A stretch of 64,000 nt of DNA from Melampsora larici-populina 98AG31 (Eukaryota; Basidiomycota; Pucciniomycetes; Pucciniales; Melampsoraceae). The DNA lies in contig NW_006768822.1 of assembly GCF_000204055.1 (NCBI RefSeq), forward strand, positions 213,122 through 277,121, given 5' to 3'. Positions 51,672 to 62,072 of this stretch are shown here, in pieces. The notes beneath the pieces are model-generated. The model did no database searches. It was not told the origin of the DNA and saw nothing but the letters and a program-made list of their open reading frames with translations. Positions within the stretch are counted from its first letter, which is position 1; the number at the start of each line of letters is the position of its first letter. The position numbers and the translations under genes are program-made.

Positions 51672-51736
51672 GTAAGCACATCAGCAAACATAGTTCCGTT
51701 TGCTATAGATAAGTTCTAACTCCATTCGAATTTTAG

Positions 51737-52815
51737 CCAGAACGAGGTTTCTAGGAATGAAAGACTTGACAACCTTTCTACGAATAAAAGATGATACTCC
51801 TCAACGACTAACGAGCACTCAGCGACATATGATAAAAGGCGGATGGAAGAGGAATACCCTTGAATCTTATGCATCCGGGGTCAAAAAATTCAAAGTCTTT
51901 ACAGAGGAGTTTGGCCTAAGGCCGTTCCCGGCAGCTCAATCTACGGTTGAATCTTTCATTGTATGGGCAGGACACAACCATAATGTGAAAGCTACGAACA
52001 AGCCAATAAGGGTGACGACGATACACAAGTATTTATCCGCAATCAGAACTTGGCATGATTTTCATGGACAGCGATGCCCGACCATTAATGAAACATGACT
52101 GAAGAGTATTCTACGCTCATCAACGAGGTTGGAAATGGAGGCGAAATTACTGGGCGGCGACAGAAGACCTGTTTCACCGAAGGCCTTGGTGCAACTAATC
52201 GACTACATCCAGGAAAATGAGGTAGATCCTGTGGGTCTTACAGCTTTAGTCCTCACAGCGTATTGGGGTCTGGCTCGGATAGGAGAACTCGTTTACAAGG
52301 CATCTTCGTACGATAAGAAGGACATACAAGCCGTTTTGAAGTCCGACCTACAGTTCATCTCGGTAAGGGGACAACGGATGGCGAAGATTACTCTTCGTGA
52401 CGCAAAGACATCTAAAAACGGAGAGCTACAGTATCTATTGCTTCGAGAAACAGGTGGCAGACTTTGTCCATTCAAAGCCTTGGGAAGGCTGGTACGAAGA
52501 ATGGAGAGGGTAAAAGACCCAAGACTGTTTATGACTTGGAGAGATGGTTGGACAACAGCAATAACAAGACCAATTCTGAGTAAGGTGTTAGAATTAGCTT
52601 GGGGAAAATCGAGCAACATGACAGGCCACTCCTTTAGGATTGGCGGCGCGACTCTCTTGACAAAAGCGGGAGTTCAAAAAGAAGAGATTAAACGCCTAGG
52701 CCGCTGGAAGTCAGAGTGCTGCTCGCTGTACCAACGAGAATGGTCAGAGATTGAATGGCGATGCGCGAGATACGTGCTTGATAAGGAGAAATGTAAAATC
52801 CCTACTTACGTGTAG
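51737..52815 (+). pseudogene. Tyrosine recombinase of the Ngaro-like element, one in-frame TGA
   Basis: A likely intron at 51672-51736 (GTAAGC ... TTCTAAC ... TTTTAG) precedes this exon. The N-terminal SAM-like DNA-binding part (WKRNTLESYASGVKKF; HKYLSAIRTWHDF) is followed by an in-frame TGA at 52096-52098. The same frame then continues through the catalytic domain. That domain has Arg in GLARIGELV, the HxxR motif in TGHSFRIGGATL, and the nucleophilic Tyr in CCSLYQREW. It would cut and join the circular DNA copy in place of an integrase. All catalytic residues R-H-R-Y are visible; only the stop appears disabling. Confidence 0.9.
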
Positions 52816-52960
52816 TAGAATGAATCTAGGCCTTCTCTTCTTTCTGAATACAATGAAAATATAATTTTAAGAAGCGTCAAGCTGGTTAGGAAACTGTGTG
52901 GCTAGCGACGGTGTGGGGAAGAGCCGGAGAGGCTCAGGACCGACACTAACCTGAGTGATA

Positions 52961-53210
52961 GGAGACCCCGGCTCCCCACGCTCTTAGTCTTTCTAAGAGG
53001 TAACTCCTTTAGGCTCTAGATAGGTTAAGAAAAACCTCTCGTAGAAGCACAAAAAGGAAGTGACCTCTTAAAAACTGGCCACCCCAAAAAATCACAAAAA
53101 TTTTCGGGGGGGCCTCTAGCCCACATAGTTTCTTGTTTTGTTCAGTGCCTAAACTGAAGAAAACAAGACTCAATTCTTAAGAAAGATAATTGAGTAGCGG
53201 AATAATGGAT
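52961..53210 (+). repeat. Split direct repeat B1
   Basis: 250 bp, nearly identical to B2 at 53707-53956. Begins GGAGACCCCGGCTCCCC and ends AATAATGGAT. Confidence 0.92.
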
Positions 53211-53655
53211 AGGCCTTTACACGAGGCACAAAATGTGAAGTTAGTCCATGAAGGCGTGCACCAGAATAGATGACGGATAGGAGTGAGAGTTATGAGTAAC
53301 ATGTCATCCTAACCCAGGAAGAGGAATGTCATATTCCTTTCTCGAGAGAAGCCGGATTACGAGAGTAATACATAATCAGATTAAATACGTCACGATATTG
53401 GAAATGAAGGAATAAACGGAGGTTATGATGACATATAAAGCATCAAAAAGGGAGAAGCACCTTCCTCCCTTTCCCTCCCATTTCCTCAGTTGTCTCTTTT
53501 TTAATCTCAGTCATCTTTCCATTTTACTGCACTGCATTAACTATCATATTATCCAGATTCCATATTACTATAAGAATTTGAGTTAAATATCAATTCCTCC
53601 CTAAATTGATTTAAGTTCACTACAATCCTTTAGGTTGTTGAGGAAACTTTTTTGT
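53209..53655 (+). repeat. Split direct repeat A2
   Basis: 447-bp copy of A1, sharing the AT dinucleotide with the end of B1. Confidence 0.93.
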
Positions 53656-53706
53656 CCAACCCACCCTCCCTACTAATTGGGGAAAAACAAATGGTTTTTC
53701 CCTAGG

Positions 53707-53956
53707 GGAGACCCCGGCTCCCCACGCTCTTAGTCTTTCTAAGAGGTAACTCCTTTAGGCTCTAGATAGGTTAAGAAAAACCTCTCGTAGAAGCACAAAA
53801 AGGAAGTGACCTCTTAAAAACTGGCCACCCCAAAAATTCACAAAAATTTTCGGGGGGGCCTCTAGCCCACATAGTTTCTTGTTTTGTTCAGTGCCTAAAC
53901 TGAAGAAAACAAGACTCAATTCTTAAGAAAGATAATTGAGTAGCGGAATAATGGAT
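53707..53956 (+). repeat. Split direct repeat B2
   Basis: 250-bp copy of B1 and the right end of the element. About 50 bp of unique sequence (53656-53706) lies between A2 and B2. Confidence 0.92.
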
Positions 53957-54611
53957 ATGTTTATTAATTGCATGCCGATGTACCCTTTTGTGAAGTCAGT
54001 GTCATGAATTGTGCCATAAACTCACCTAACAGTTCAAATATCAATAACAGCTTGATTGACATACAATGACAAAGTTAAGATTGAACGGCATCCATCATTC
54101 ACCCTTAATCATGATTGTAATTGTCCGTTTTGTTCAGCCTCTTAATCACACCTCTCTCTTGACTCACTATGACGTATGGTATTCCTTTCAATATCAGCTC
54201 ATTGGGAAATGTAATGAACATGGCTTCAGCTTTTAACCTTTGTTATCAGTGCGGCGCCCGCCGCCCAATTCCCTAGTGTAGGGTAAAGATGGAATACAAT
54301 TGATTCCAGGATCCAGCGCAATTCAACACGGGAAGCAACGATATGTATCGGCCTTATTAAAGCAGAATCTTATGTACTAGAAGTACGGGAAACAATTTGT
54401 AGATAGGATAAAAGAAAGATATGAAGGTTACAAGTAAAGTGCAAAATTTCAATCCTTACCTATTCTTCCTGATTTAGTAATTGAACACAAGCTGATTGTT
54501 TTGTGATTCTCGCGCTATTTGTGAGAGTTCTGGATGAAGTGTACCTTATGCTGACTAATCGAGTATTTCGCAACAAGAACACATACAAGGTTATTACCGT
54601 CTCAGGCGTGA
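53957..54611. other. Intergenic, no gene seen
   Basis: Right flank of the retroelement and 3' side of the minus-strand secreted-protein gene. Confidence 0.4.
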
Positions 54612-56714
54612 TCAATGAGTTACAAAACTACGTACGAGAAGTGCTTGTCTTCCACTGCTCTGATGTTCCACAAGATACATCTCATCTCTATGTATCTCAT
54701 TTTCAAGGATCTGAAGAACTCTTTTGAACGAACCCAGTCCGCCTTTGCGATTCCACCAAGACCCTTTCTCGACAAAAATAGATACTTGACTGCTGAGTCC
54801 CCGGTAACCCGTTATTTGATGGGAGGAGGATTTCTCTGGCTCGTGCTCAGGGGCTAGAAACAAACGGTATAGCATCCTATCATCGTTCTTGAAAGCGAGG
54901 AGGTAAATGAAGTATTTTATAAGTTTGTCACGTGTGTCCGGGTCGTGCTGAGGTGTTCTGGCTTCCGCCAAACTCTTGAAAATCCTATATAGCATTCCAT
55001 CAACGATGTCCTTTTTGGTATCATTAGGTAAATTTCGTCCATGTCTAGCGATCTCATTCTCCGAAAGCACGCCACCGGATAACAACTCATTCGCGAGCTC
55101 ATTTCGATATTTCTCCATTACTTGGTCTTCATCTTTAACCAATGAAAAAGAAGGTTATAAATGATTTGTTTGAAATTTTCATGTGACCATTCAAATCGAC
55201 TTACTTTTAAGAAAGACTAGATACTCGAGAGCTCCCCACTCAAACTTGAGCGGGTTGATTTGACCATGGCGATATTTTAGCAATCCCTGGAAGAGTTTTG
55301 GAATCATCTTAGAGGTTTCACCCAGTCGGAGCTGGAGAGATTTATACATCTGGTGATTTCCTACGAATACCAAGCTGAGTACTCTAAAGAATCGTCCTAG
55401 TTGAGGGATCGACATTTGTTCCTGTTTCAAGATCTCCAAGATTTCGGGAAGATGTTGTTCATTGACAGTCTTTGTCTCTTTAAATTCTTGCAAAAGTCGA
55501 ATAACGTTTTCAGGGTGTTTCTCGTCTGAAAGTTGAAAATTTATGTCATTCACAAGGATCTTTTTCCGAATTTCTGGTTTATTGATTAGTTCTGTGAATT
55601 GTGCATAACTCTGATAATGATATTCCTCGAGATGCAAGAGCAATCTAATTATGTTTGCCTCCTCATCAAAGCCATTCTCCTTTAGACTTTTTGGGCGAGT
55701 CAGACTATTTCCAATCGATTTCATCAACAATGAGGCTTTCTCGGAATCTATTGGGGTTTTCAAGTTGGTGAACGCGAGATAAATGTTTTGAAAATCTCTT
55801 GATGGGTTACGGTGGGCCATCTGGGTTTGAATGAGATGCACGATCTCATCCCTTCGAACTGCCTCCTGGACGACTATGTAGTTGATAGAAGATGATCAAT
55901 CCCCATTCATACACATGTGATGAGCTGTTAATTTACTCACCTTGTTCGGATGTCTCTAGTTCCGAAGGGGATTCTGACGAGCTATCCCGAATTACTCGCC
56001 CCAAATCTTTGTCTGATAGATGGCGTACGCAATCCAATCAACCATAGCTTCACTATCCAAAGTTTGAATACATAACTCACCTTTGAAAAGAAAAATCAGA
56101 AAATCTCCACGAGGCCTATATATGTCTTTGGCTGTCCAGAAACTGGGAATTGGAAAATTTCGATACCCCAGACTTTGAGGTCTCAGATATGAGAGTACCC
56201 CAACAGACCAGAGCCTTTCCGCTGTGTTCATGAAATCCTCCTCAAGAAAAAGATAGAAAAGATCAATTGTGCGTCTTAAATGCTCTATTTGATCCGTGTC
56301 ATCTTGATGAACAACTAATCGAGGTCCCAATTTCAGGACAGCCGCGGCCAATCTGTTTACGTTAGGAGACCGGGATGATTGAGAAACCTTTTTAGAGATA
56401 TCATAACAGACTTCCCAGCTTGTCAAAACTGGACTCTCAGAGGTTTGGGTGGTGAAAAAGTGTGTGACTCTTCCTGTGGTGGTCTTGATCATAGATTTGA
56501 TGCTACTGCGAGTTGGATTTGGTCTTCGCACTTGGAGATCCGTTAAAGACTCGGGCGGAACATAAATGTGTGACTCCTCATCATCCAAGTGAGCAAGTTT
56601 TTGGTAAGGGGTTTTAAGAAGTGACTCGGTTAGAGATCCATCAATGAAGTGGGAGTCAAGTGAAGAAAGAACGACTAGAATTATGTAAAGTAAAAGGAAA
56701 TGATTGTGTGCCAT
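54612..56714 (-). CDS. Large secreted protein of unknown function
   Basis: Exons 56714-56081, 56012-55941, 55873-55205 and 55132-54612 (introns 67-72 bp, phases consistent) give 631 residues. An N-terminal signal peptide is visible (HNHFLLLYIILVVLSSLDSHF). The rest is mostly helical, charged and cysteine-poor with no motif I recognise. Segments include SWEVCYDISKKVSQSSR, FYLFLEEDFMNTAERLW, an acidic Ser/Glu linker (SSSESPSELETSEQ), and long Leu/Glu/Lys helices (IIRLLLHLEEYHYQSY; EILEILKQEQMSIPQ). Rust genomes contain many long secreted proteins without domains, sometimes in families; membership here is inference. No disruption is visible, and the intact frame across four exons supports a real gene. 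Confidence 0.8.
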
Positions 56715-57798
56715 TGGCCCGTTTGTGGAGCGCTGGATTAGGTGGTGGGTTTGATTTAAAATACGGGCTGAACGGAAGCTTGGAACAAGAAGTGTCTGGC
56801 ACCTTAAGAACCTCGTATCTGGTGGTCTGATGAAAATTGGATCGCCTGATCTAAAAAGGTCTGTTACGTGGGCCGGACAGCAAAGCTAACCCTTTCTCAA
56901 ACTTCAACATAGTCTTGCAACACGAACTAATGTCAATGATGATCTCCGACAAATCCCGTCAATCAAAACATTTACCTATATGCATGTTGTTTTTGGACAA
57001 AGCTGACGAAATATATCTGACAAAGTCTCTGGAGTGACCGAGTAGAGTTGATTTACATAAACATTCGGCTGGGCAGCTATCACAATTGCCAATGGTCTCC
57101 ACAACTTCTCTCATCTTTTTTTATTTTTCTCATGTTGGCAACTTTGGGTGTAAGACAATTCACAAAGCCGCGCGGGGGGTTGCGGCTAATCGTGAAATCT
57201 TGGCACGGGGGCTTTGTTAAGCTAAAAGCTCTAAAAGCTAGCTGCTAGCTCATTTAACACAAGCCCTCAGCAAGCCTCACCAGTTTTATGTGCACACTAG
57301 TCTCAAACCGCGCACGTCCTTCGGAGCTTGCGCGCGGCCGCGACAGGTGGTGCAGCTTAGATCAGCAGCGCTCTCCCTGCCAGCATCCGGAGATGGCAGA
57401 GAAATTAGTTAGAAGTTTCCCAACACACGAGCCCTTGTCTCACAGATCAGACAGCTTGGATGCATCAATGACTTCCCAGAAATTTTTTTGACACCGGCAT
57501 CCATCGTGGAGCGAACATTGAGTCTACCCCGCCAGTCATTCTACGGCTAAACAGCCGTAAAATATGCAAAACGTTGAAAGAACGGGAGAAGCAAGATTCA
57601 AGCTGAAGTGAGCTCGATTGTAGTTCAGATTCTTCAGATGGTCAAGACTTAACAGGAGCAAACAGGAGGCGCCCAAACGAGCCTTTGAGCCGGCTTAACA
57701 ACAAGCCAATCACGGAGGGGTGCCCCAGCCCCAATGCAGAGGACGCCTGCGGTTCGAGGCACTTGGTGCATACAAAACGCTATTTGTCGCCTTCTTCA
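56715..57798. other. Intergenic and repeat-like DNA
   Basis: Upstream region of the secreted-protein gene. GGGGGCTTTGTTAAGCTAA at about 57208-57226 and TTTAACACAAGCCCTC at about 57252-57267 face each other and recall the tips of the helicase-type TIR elements. No gene supported. Confidence 0.35.
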
Positions 57799-57800
57799 TA

Positions 57801-58740
57801 CTACCTTTGCTAAAAAGCTTGCCCGGTTCGACCACGAACAAGAGACAAGAGAGCTCGAATTTGGCCGCAGCCTGCTGCGAGGCCGCTGCGCAGCTCGACA
57901 AGAACCCAAGTTTGGCCGATCACCGATTCTGAAAGAGATCGACTTCACCTGTGGGCCTTTGACTTTAAACCATTTTGAAACACATCATGCCTATATTCAC
58001 AACATATCTGGAGCTTGGTACGTCAAGATCAACCATACAGTCAAGCGCGGCTTTCATTCAATAATAACAAAAATGGATCCCACCTTATAGTCTTCCTAGT
58101 GTAATGGTTTGCAACACATATTTGTCTGCTTGGCTCGATCGATGGTAGCGTGTTCAAGCCGTCATAGACTTTTTTTTTTTTTCGTTTTGCCTTTGTGAGA
58201 CAAAAAAGTACAAGTCAGAAAAGGCCACCTTTTTTTGAAAATCTTTTGTTCTTCTTGCTCAGTCAAGAGCTCATACGAGGTCACCATAGGATGATGATTG
58301 TACTGACAAATGTCCAAGATGTAAGCCTTGATTTCATTTCGGAATTTTAGCAAAAAAACTTGGGCTGCTCGGCTTTGAACCCAAGATGGCAGAAGCACCC
58401 ACGCTGGCTAGTCACGCATTTTTAAGCCGTTCGACGAGAATCGCTTTCTTAAAATGGAATTAAAACAAGTCTTGATAACATTCGCAGCGCAATAGAAATC
58501 GCATAGACCTGTGAGCATGATTCCATCATGATGAGGGAGATATTTGCGCTTTAAGATTGATTTCAACATATCTCAATGTCAGAGATCCACAGTTGAAGTC
58601 GATCTCTTTCAGAATTGGTGATCGGCCAAACTTGGGTTCTTGTCGAGCTGCGCAGCGGCCTCGCAGCAGGCTGCGGCCAAATTCGAGCTCTCTTGTCTCT
58701 TGTTCGCGGTCGAACCGGGCAAGCTTTTTAGCAAAGGTAG
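57801..58740. mobile_element. TA-flanked TIR element E1, inserted at the edge of E2
   Basis: 940 bp with 154-bp inverted repeats (57801-57954 and 58587-58740), tip CTACCTTTGCTAAAAAGC, and TA on both sides (57799-57800, 58741-58742). The right TA is also the left flank of the neighbouring element E2, so E1 went into E2's own target TA. The interior holds a tRNA-like sequence at 58089-58170 and no transposase. Confidence 0.8.
58089..58170 (+). other. tRNA-like relic with pol III-type boxes
   Basis: TAGTGTAATGGTTTGCA resembles the A-box/D-arm of Gln/Glu-type tRNAs. About 45 bp later TGTTCAAGCC resembles a B-box, and a run of T follows at 58170-58180. Outer ends AGTCT and AGACT can pair. The anticodon and T stems do not fold convincingly, so it is not a functional tRNA; a tRNA-derived SINE head or pseudo-tRNA is more likely. 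Confidence 0.35.
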
Positions 58741-58742
58741 TA

Positions 58743-59976
58743 TTACATTTGCTAGAAATGTTGTCACCCCTGGCACATTTTCATCACACGAATTTCGCCG
58801 CAGCTGCTGCGCGCAGCAGCGGCTGGTGACGCGGCCTGCTCAATCTGCTGGCTGTCATCCAGCTATTCCAAACCCAGCTTCATCCACCAACCCCTCACGA
58901 TTCAACACCATCACGATCATCATCAACCATTCATTCCTTCTCGATAACAAACCTCAACACCATCTTAATCAGGAAATAGTATCCAGCAACATCCACAAAT
59001 CACACGCTTACTTGGCCCTTTTTTGCAACGTTCACGACGTAATTTTCCTCAAATCCTGATTTGTCACTTTCATCTTTTAATCGTTCGATTTGAAAACCTC
59101 AATTAGGCACAATGTCTTATCACACTCAATTGACCCTTTGATTGACACCTGAGTGATTCCTTTAAACAAGACATGTCCAAATCAATACCCCCCTTCTGAG
59201 AGTTTAACACTTCCAAATGTGATAGATAGAGGATGAGTTATTTTGTAGTACGTAGAACAGAATAGAATCTCAATTTAGTAAGAGATGAACGAGAAAAAAT
59301 AAGTATGAGACAAGAATGGATGTGGTCCTCTATGATAAAATCACTGAAAATGGTCAACAGGAATGATGACTGGGGTCAAACTTGTTGCCTTCCTTTTCCT
59401 CACAAGATCATTTTGATCGTCATTCTCCTTGAAAGAACAATCGACCAAGGCTCATAAGCAGTAATCGATTAGTGTTCAATTATCCTCACATGAGCTCTGA
59501 AGGACACTCCATTGGACACATGTATCATGAGATCTTGTCTTGATTTTCATCAAATACACACTTTTTCTCCAACAACGGAAATGCTCATATTGATTGATAA
59601 ATGAATAGTAGTCTAGAAAGCGTCAAACCGAAATGAATCTTTTTGAAGTGAAAAGGTCATGAAGAATGAAAAAAAATGAATTTGGAAGCATTAGTGCTGA
59701 TGCACACAAAATTCAAGCTGCTGGAATATCGATTCTGAATGTGTTTTGAGAGCAGGTAAGATTGGTGTTGGTTATTGAGAAGGAATGAATGATTGATGAT
59801 GTTTGTGATGGTGTTGAATCGCGAGGGGTTGGTGGATGAAGCTGGGTTTGGAATAGCTGGATGACAGCCAGCAGATTGAGCAGGCCGCGTCATCAGCCGC
59901 TGCTGCGCGTAGCAGCTGCGGCGAAATTCGTGTGATGAAAATGTGCCAGGGGTGACAACATTTCTAGCAAATGTAA
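58743..59976. mobile_element. TA-flanked TIR element E2
   Basis: 1234 bp with inverted repeats over 200 bp long (about 58743-58967 and 59757-59976), tip TTACATTTGCTAGAAATG, flanked by TA (58741-58742, 59977-59978). The tip shares the pattern TAC-TTTGCTA-AAA with E1, so the two are related families. Long open frames crossing the repeats are shadows. No transposase is seen. Confidence 0.8.
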
Positions 59977-60267
59977 TAGTACCAAGACTATCAAGATAGC
60001 CTAGTTCAACGACACGTATGATTTAGGGCAACAAAGACCCCAATCGAGCATACATATCCTACATGAATTATTTTTTGAAAAAGTATTCCATAACACAAGC
60101 TGTATTGTAAGGTAGGCATGAGCGAGTTTGACAAAATGCATTGCTATGATACCAGAAGATTGATGACCACCCCGAGAGTTGAAGACTGTTGAAGAGTTAT
60201 GGCTTCGAAAGGTGTTCAAATTTGAGGATAACTACGCGTGTTGAAATGAACGCCATCGTATCACTCT

Positions 60268-60302
60268 GGTTGTCGTAGGTTGTCGTAAGTTGTCGTAGGT
60301 TG
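60268..60302. repeat. Short tandem repeat GGTTGTCGTA x3.5
   Basis: Three 10-bp units (the third starts AG rather than GG) and a half unit, about 270 bp upstream of the GH131-like start codon. Confidence 0.85.
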
Positions 60303-60379
60303 GATTATTCAATTGAAAGACGCGATGAGAAGTGGCACACATATCACCTATGTAACTATGGATGAAGAGTTCATCAAGG

Positions 60380-60388
60380 TATAAAAAG
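60380..60388 (+). promoter_or_regulatory. TATA box of the GH131-like gene
   Basis: TATAAAAAG about 180 bp upstream of the ATG at 60570, followed by a pyrimidine-rich leader. Confidence 0.55.
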
Positions 60389-60569
60389 CTCACCACTCGA
60401 GCGGTCTACGGCCCACCATCCCTCATCAACTACCATTTACAAGACCCCATCGCGCATTATCTTCATTTCTTACCTCACTTTTCACACGCTTTGATAGCGT
60501 TTACATATATTTCTTAATTTTTTTAGTTTACTCTGATCGCTTTGTTAGATATCTTCTTCCGTTCAAAAC

Positions 60570-62072
60570 ATGCACAACTTCAATTCTCTCTTCCTTCACT
60601 TAGCACTCGTCCTGTCCTGCTACGGAACAATAACCGCAGCCAGAAAATCCACAGATGATCTGTTCGATTTCGCGCTGACAGCTGATATGAAAGGATCAGA
60701 TGCTGATGATCCTTCATCAGCTTTATCAAAGTTGATCAAATATGTTGTTAAAGGAGAGAAGAGGAAAAGGGGAGATTATTTAACGATCCATTCGCACGGT
60801 AAAGATGTTGAACTCGGAATTCAGATTAAAGACTCTTCCATCTTTTGTCCTGGTGATAAAGCTGAGAATTGTCAACATGGTTTCAGGTGTGAAGATTTGG
60901 TTTTTTTCTGTTAATGTATTGTTCTAATGGTGCTTTGATCAATCTGATAGACGAACTGACGTCTTACCAGCTATCGATAGCAATAAGACACTTGTTGGAA
61001 CGACTGTCTTTCACCAGGTAAGATATGAAAGAAAGAGGGTCATCACAAGTGGTCAATAAGAGACTGACTAAGAACGTGTTGTCATATTTTTAGAGCTTCC
61101 GTATGAACCCACATCTTCCCTTGAATCTCACACATGGATACTTGTTTTCTAGCATTGAGATTCCGGTGAGTTTGCTTATTTTTCTCCGGGTTTAACATAT
61201 CTGTGTTCTGTTCTCATTGAAATTCTTTGGCTCCGTCAACTTGAAAACTGTAGAGTGGTAAGTCATTTGATATATGAAGTTTAGTCGAGAAAGCTTTTGA
61301 ATTTATGGTTCTTGATTGTATGCTAGGTGATCACGTATTTGATGTCTTTGCTGGGTCTGACTTCAGCTCTAACTTAACTCAACCGAGTATGAACAATCCA
61401 CAAACGATCAGAATTTGAGATTTGACTACAAAAGTACTTCATTCTATCCCCATCAAAGAAGGTACACGTTATAACACCGCAATTGCCGTAGATTGGGATG
61501 CAAAGTAAGCAAAGAAGTCCTTGAATCTATTTCGTTGAATTTCGCATCTCATATTGAGAACCCTCCTGACATCATTGTGGCTTTGCTTTGATTTTAGTAC
61601 GCTCACGGTTTATGCGTCTGAAGGTGATGAGGAATTAAAGAAAGTTGCGGGACCGGTGACGAACTCTCCCAAGGTCGTTGAAGCTGACAACAAGCTGACT
61701 GGAGAATGGCATGTTCAACTGATCAAATTGTAAGCCAGGGTAGTTTTTGTTTGATGGCCATTTCAAGATAACTAATGTAGCGATTTCTATTCTTTCCAGT
61801 CCCCGTCCTAACCCTGCTGATCCTTATGACCAAAGAAGTGATGTAGTACACAAAGGTCTTCAGGTTAGATTTTCAATTCTTCTCAAAACTCCTTGCAGTG
61901 ACTGAAACTTAGTCATACCTTTTGTTTCCATTAGGAATCTGTGCATGAGGGAATTTTCTTCTCGAGGATGTTTGTAGAGGATGGCGCAAAGGGTAAAATC
62001 ACTACTTCTGTTACTGGAGAGGCTACTGTGGCTCAGAGTCCAAAAACAAAGATATCAAGAGCTAGAGATTGA
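60570..62072 (+). pseudogene. Secreted GH131-like glucanase with one in-frame TGA
   Basis: Exons 60570-60886, 60951-61017, 61094-61165, 61254-61257, 61327-61504, 61598-61729, 61800-61863 and 61935-62072 join into 324 codons with consistent phases, including a 4-nt micro-exon (AGTG). A signal peptide is present (NFNSLFLHLALVLSCYGTITA). The GH131 fold is recognised from RRTDVLP, FRMNPHLPLNLTHGYLFSS, IAVDWDANTLTVYAS, the tail GEWHVQLIKFPRP and KGLQESVHEGIFFSRMFVEDG. Fungal GH131 enzymes act on beta-1,3/1,4-glucans outside the cell. An in-frame TGA at 61416-61418 (after PQTIRI), where the family usually has an aromatic or other residue, breaks this copy. A sequencing error or an unrecognised splice form is possible. 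Confidence 0.78.

Larger units (their letters stand above)
46453..53956 (+). mobile_element. Ngaro-like tyrosine-recombinase retrotransposon with split direct repeats
   Basis: 7504 bp arranged A1 (46453-46899) - internal coding region - B1 (52961-53210) - A2 (53209-53655) - B2 (53707-53956). A copies are 447 bp and B copies 250 bp, nearly identical. This split-direct-repeat order, with RT-RNase H plus a tyrosine recombinase and no integrase, LTR or TSD, is diagnostic of Ngaro/PAT-type members of the DIRS order. No methyltransferase was seen, which favours Ngaro. The internal B1-A2 junction (AATGG-AT-AGGCC) equals the element's two ends joined, as expected for insertion from a circle through an AT crossover. 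RT and recombinase genes each carry a damaging change. Confidence 0.9.
59979..60569. other. Upstream region of the GH131-like gene
   Basis: Non-coding, with a short tandem repeat at 60268-60302 and a TATA box at 60380. Confidence 0.5.

Noticed and set aside
46453..53655. A1 and A2 as LTRs of an LTR retrotransposon
   Set aside because: No TG..CA ends, primer site, polypurine tract or TSD; a second repeat pair B1/B2 and a tyrosine recombinase show split direct repeats instead.
58640..59059. 140-codon plus-strand frame (MSSCAAASQQAAAKF...) and its minus-strand twins at 57710 and 59657
   Set aside because: They cross TIR borders of E1 and E2 and are mirrored by the inverted repeats.
57801..59976. 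One large palindromic element
   Set aside because: The two inverted-repeat pairs have different tips and separate TA flanks, so they are two elements.
7999..61418. Idea that TGA is a sense codon in this genome
   Set aside because: Host genes here (SNRNP27, zinc-finger factor) and copia pol end in TGA where family ends are expected, so TGA acts as stop.
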